Part shown: positions 31,550-33,473 of the stretch, piece after piece | Numbering within the stretch: the first letter of the stretch is position 1 | Layout of the letters: the number at the start of each line of letters is the position of its first letter | Source: Jaaginema sp046541115 | Lineage (GTDB): Bacteria; Cyanobacteriota; Cyanobacteriia; Cyanobacteriales; Spirulinaceae | Length of the DNA stretch: 33,473 nt | Direction of reading: 5' to 3' | Assembly (NCBI GenBank): GCA_046541115.1 | Contig: JBKHDX010000021.1 | Span: 1 to 33,473 of the forward strand | Notes under the pieces: generated by a model | What the model was told of the DNA's origin: nothing | Database searches by the model: none | What the model saw: the letters and a program-made list of their open reading frames with translations, nothing else | Program-made: the position numbers and the translations under genes

Positions 31550-33343
31550 ATGTCAAACGTCCCTTCTATAGAATCAAGAAACCTTAGTGTGTCGGAAGTT
31601 TTTCAAGATTTTTATCTTGTGCCAGATTTTCAAAGAGAATATGTATGGCAAGAAGACAATGTCAAAAAATTGCTTAATGATTTATTTGATGGAATAGGCT
31701 TATATGAGGTAGACTCATCTCACAATTTTTCCGAATATTTCTTAGGATCAATTGTAGTATATCCTGACACAAAAACCGAAGATAAAAAGACTTTTCAGCT
31801 CATTGATGGACAGCAAAGATTAACAACGATATATTTGATTTTTTGTGCAATTAGAGATTATATCAAAAGGTTGGGAGATAAATCTAAAGCAGTAGAAAAT
31901 TTGATCAAAGGAATTGCACAAGATATTCATACAGGTGAAGATATTGATAAATATCGATTATCTTTGCAGAATGATAGTTACGGACAAAAAGTAATAGATC
32001 AAATTCTCATATCAAAAAAAGTGGATAAATTAACATTTTCTTGTTCACAATCTTCAAAAAATTTGTACAAAGCATGGCAAATAGTTAAAGAATTTTTAGA
32101 AGATAATATAGAAAATGATGCAAAGCAGTTTAAAATGGTTTGTACGGCAATTTCTAATCGAGTCAAGATTATTAGAATTGAAACCCCTAATCTCAAAAAC
32201 GCTTTAAAAGTATTTGAAACTATCAATGAAAGAGGTTTAGGATTAACCCCTATAGATTTACTCAAGAATTATTTATTTATTCATACAGCAAGTAATAGTG
32301 ATAGAGAAAAACATTGGCTAACCTTGACCAGAAAATGGGAAGAACTTCTTAAGAATATTTACCAAAGTAATCAAAAGCCAATTCAGTTTTTACGCTACTA
32401 TATTCTGTCTCATTACACAGTTGACTTATCTAATAATTTTCCAGAAGAAGAAATTTATGATTGGTTTTTAGATAAGGGTGAAGAATTTAATATTCAAAAA
32501 AATCCTATAAAGTTCTTAGATGATTTGATTTTGGCTTCAGAACATTATTGTAAGTTTATTCTTTCTAAGAATATTGATAATTCAGATAATAAGTATTTAA
32601 AAAATATTTCTAAAATTCAAGGCAAAGTGAGACAACATTTAATTATATTACTTGGAGGACGCTTTTTACCTATAGAATTATTTGAGAAACTTTCTAGTTA
32701 TGTCGAAAATATTTTTTTTGTTTATGCACTTACAAGAAAAACAAGACGTAAAGATATTAATGTAACTCGAGAGTTTTCTCAATGGAGTAGACAATTAAGA
32801 AAAGTTGAATCTAGTGAACAATTAGATGAATTCATTACTACTTATTTATTTCCGGTTCTTCATGATTTAAAAGAAGATTTTCGATTGTCATTAATTGGAA
32901 CTTCAGATTCTAACTTAGCTAAGTTTCGTCTACGTTATATGTTAGGTAAAATAAGCCAGTTTGTTGAAGAAGAAGTGTATGGTAGTGCTAAACCAATTGA
33001 ATACTATTTAGATAAATCCATTACTATAGAACATATTTTGCCTATTTCTGCTGGTGATCCGTATGCAAAAAAAATTGGTAATTTAACACTATTAGAAAAA
33101 ACGATAAATAGCTCTATTGCTGATAAAGACTTTAGTCACAAAAAACTAGGGTATCAAGAATCCCAGATTTTGTTGACTCGTTCTTTATCTCAAGTGCCTA
33201 ACGTTGGTCATAATACTCAGCTAAATCGAGCAATTAAGCAACTAGGTTTATTCAATTTTGAGCAATGGAACCACGAAACAATTGAGCAACGCCAAATGAT
33301 TTTAGTTGATATTGCCATGAAAGTCTGGGGTATGGACAAATAG
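31550..33343 (+). CDS. DUF262/DUF1524 GmrSD-like defence nuclease
   Basis: The 597-residue protein has an N-terminal DUF262 domain with PDFQREYVW (25-33) and the nucleotide-hydrolysis motif DGQQRLTT (86-93). A C-terminal DUF1524 HNH-like nuclease domain has IEHILP (493-498) followed by GNLTLLEK and an Asn-rich segment. GmrSD systems restrict phage DNA with modified, often glucosylated, cytosine; relatives act on other targets. GAGAGG 8 nt upstream is a good Shine-Dalgarno. The gene is AT-rich and I saw no GCGATCGC in it, unlike its neighbours, so recent acquisition is likely. No partner gene is visible. Confidence 0.92.
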   Translation: MSNVPSIESRNLSVSEVFQDFYLVPDFQREYVWQEDNVKKLLNDLFDGIGLYEVDSSHNFSEYFLGSIVVYPDTKTEDKKTFQLIDGQQRLTTIYLIFCAIRDYIKRLGDKSKAVENLIKGIAQDIHTGEDIDKYRLSLQNDSYGQKVIDQILISKKVDKLTFSCSQSSKNLYKAWQIVKEFLEDNIENDAKQFKMVCTAISNRVKIIRIETPNLKNALKVFETINERGLGLTPIDLLKNYLFIHTASNSDREKHWLTLTRKWEELLKNIYQSNQKPIQFLRYYILSHYTVDLSNNFPEEEIYDWFLDKGEEFNIQKNPIKFLDDLILASEHYCKFILSKNIDNSDNKYLKNISKIQGKVRQHLIILLGGRFLPIELFEKLSSYVENIFFVYALTRKTRRKDINVTREFSQWSRQLRKVESSEQLDEFITTYLFPVLHDLKEDFRLSLIGTSDSNLAKFRLRYMLGKISQFVEEEVYGSAKPIEYYLDKSITIEHILPISAGDPYAKKIGNLTLLEKTINSSIADKDFSHKKLGYQESQILLTRSLSQVPNVGHNTQLNRAIKQLGLFNFEQWNHETIEQRQMILVDIAMKVWGMDK

Positions 33344-33363
33344 TGCGTAGTTTGGGTTGAGGT

Positions 33364-33403
33364 GATGAAACCCAACAAAACCTACTCCTTGTTAGGTTTC
33401 ATC
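33364..33403. terminator. Bidirectional hairpin terminator
   Basis: GATGAAACCCAACA (33364-33377) and TGTTAGGTTTCATC (33390-33403) pair at 13 of 14 positions with a 12-nt loop. It lies between the end of the DUF262 gene and the stop of a minus-strand gene. It has no strong T tract. An alternative hairpin with TTGGGTT just upstream (about 33351) is possible. Confidence 0.6.
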
Positions 33404-33405
33404 AT

Positions 33406-33473
33406 TCATCCTTTCTTATGCTGTTTGGACTGAATGGGTGCGTCGAGGGCTTTGAGAATACGATCGCGACTTT
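33406..33473 (-). CDS. C-terminal end of a gene running in from the right
   Basis: On the minus strand a frame is open from the window edge to TGA at 33406-33408 and reads ...SRDRILKALDAPIQSKQHKKG. The amphipathic, lysine-rich end and its position 2 bp from the hairpin terminator support a real, truncated coding sequence. Too short to identify. Confidence 0.45.
   Translation of the reverse strand, partial: SRDRILKALDAPIQSKQHKKG

Overview
The window looks like chromosomal DNA from a cyanobacterium, probably a filamentous, repeat-rich one. The octamer GCGATCGC and its core CGATCG recur through most genes, as in HIP1-rich genomes. The pipX-pipY-sepF-proC neighbourhood is a cyanobacterial signature, and intergenic spacers carry heptanucleotide tandem repeats of the STRR type. 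I cannot name the species.

Left part (1-14,000) is mostly housekeeping. It holds an AhpD-like protein, a saccharopine-dehydrogenase-like oxidoreductase, the ribosome-assembly GTPase der, a CbiQ-type ECF transporter subunit, then pipX (PII/NtcA partner), pipY (PLP homeostasis), sepF (Z-ring anchor) and proC. A Nudix hydrolase diverges from an alpha/beta hydrolase, followed by a small four-cysteine protein (DUF6464-like). purL and purF on the minus strand supply two steps of de novo purine synthesis.

Middle part (14,000-19,440) is accessory. Directly upstream of purL lie four toxin-antitoxin modules in a row on the minus strand: one DUF5615/DUF433 pair and three BrnT/BrnA pairs, two of them a diverged tandem duplication. 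A remnant of a fifth antitoxin is also present. The block is closed on its far side by a second, degenerate copy of codons 12-53 of purL in the same orientation. Beside that copy is a 132-bp inverted-repeat element that also occurs, inverted, at 740-871. Next is a two-gene cassette, a TPR/ATP-grasp ligase plus an Fe(II)/2-oxoglutarate oxygenase, resembling a small-molecule or peptide-tailoring pathway.

Right part (19,440-33,473) contains an unrecognised 242-aa protein, a SWIM zinc-finger protein, a VanY-type carboxypeptidase and an AEC permease. It continues with a two-gene signalling or conflict unit: an AAA/KAP-like ATPase followed by a 1665-aa protein with TPR, nSTAND1 NTPase, membrane helix and 14 WD40 repeats. 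Then come tRNA-Gln(UUG) with a clear promoter, a HAD-like hydrolase, and an AT-rich DUF262/DUF1524 (GmrSD-like) defence gene. The extreme 3' end of another minus-strand gene closes the window.

The strongest candidates for something new are the purL-bracketed toxin-antitoxin block, the ATP-grasp/oxygenase cassette, the ATPase plus nSTAND1-WD40 pair, and the heptad repeat arrays, which repeatedly begin at or next to stop codons.
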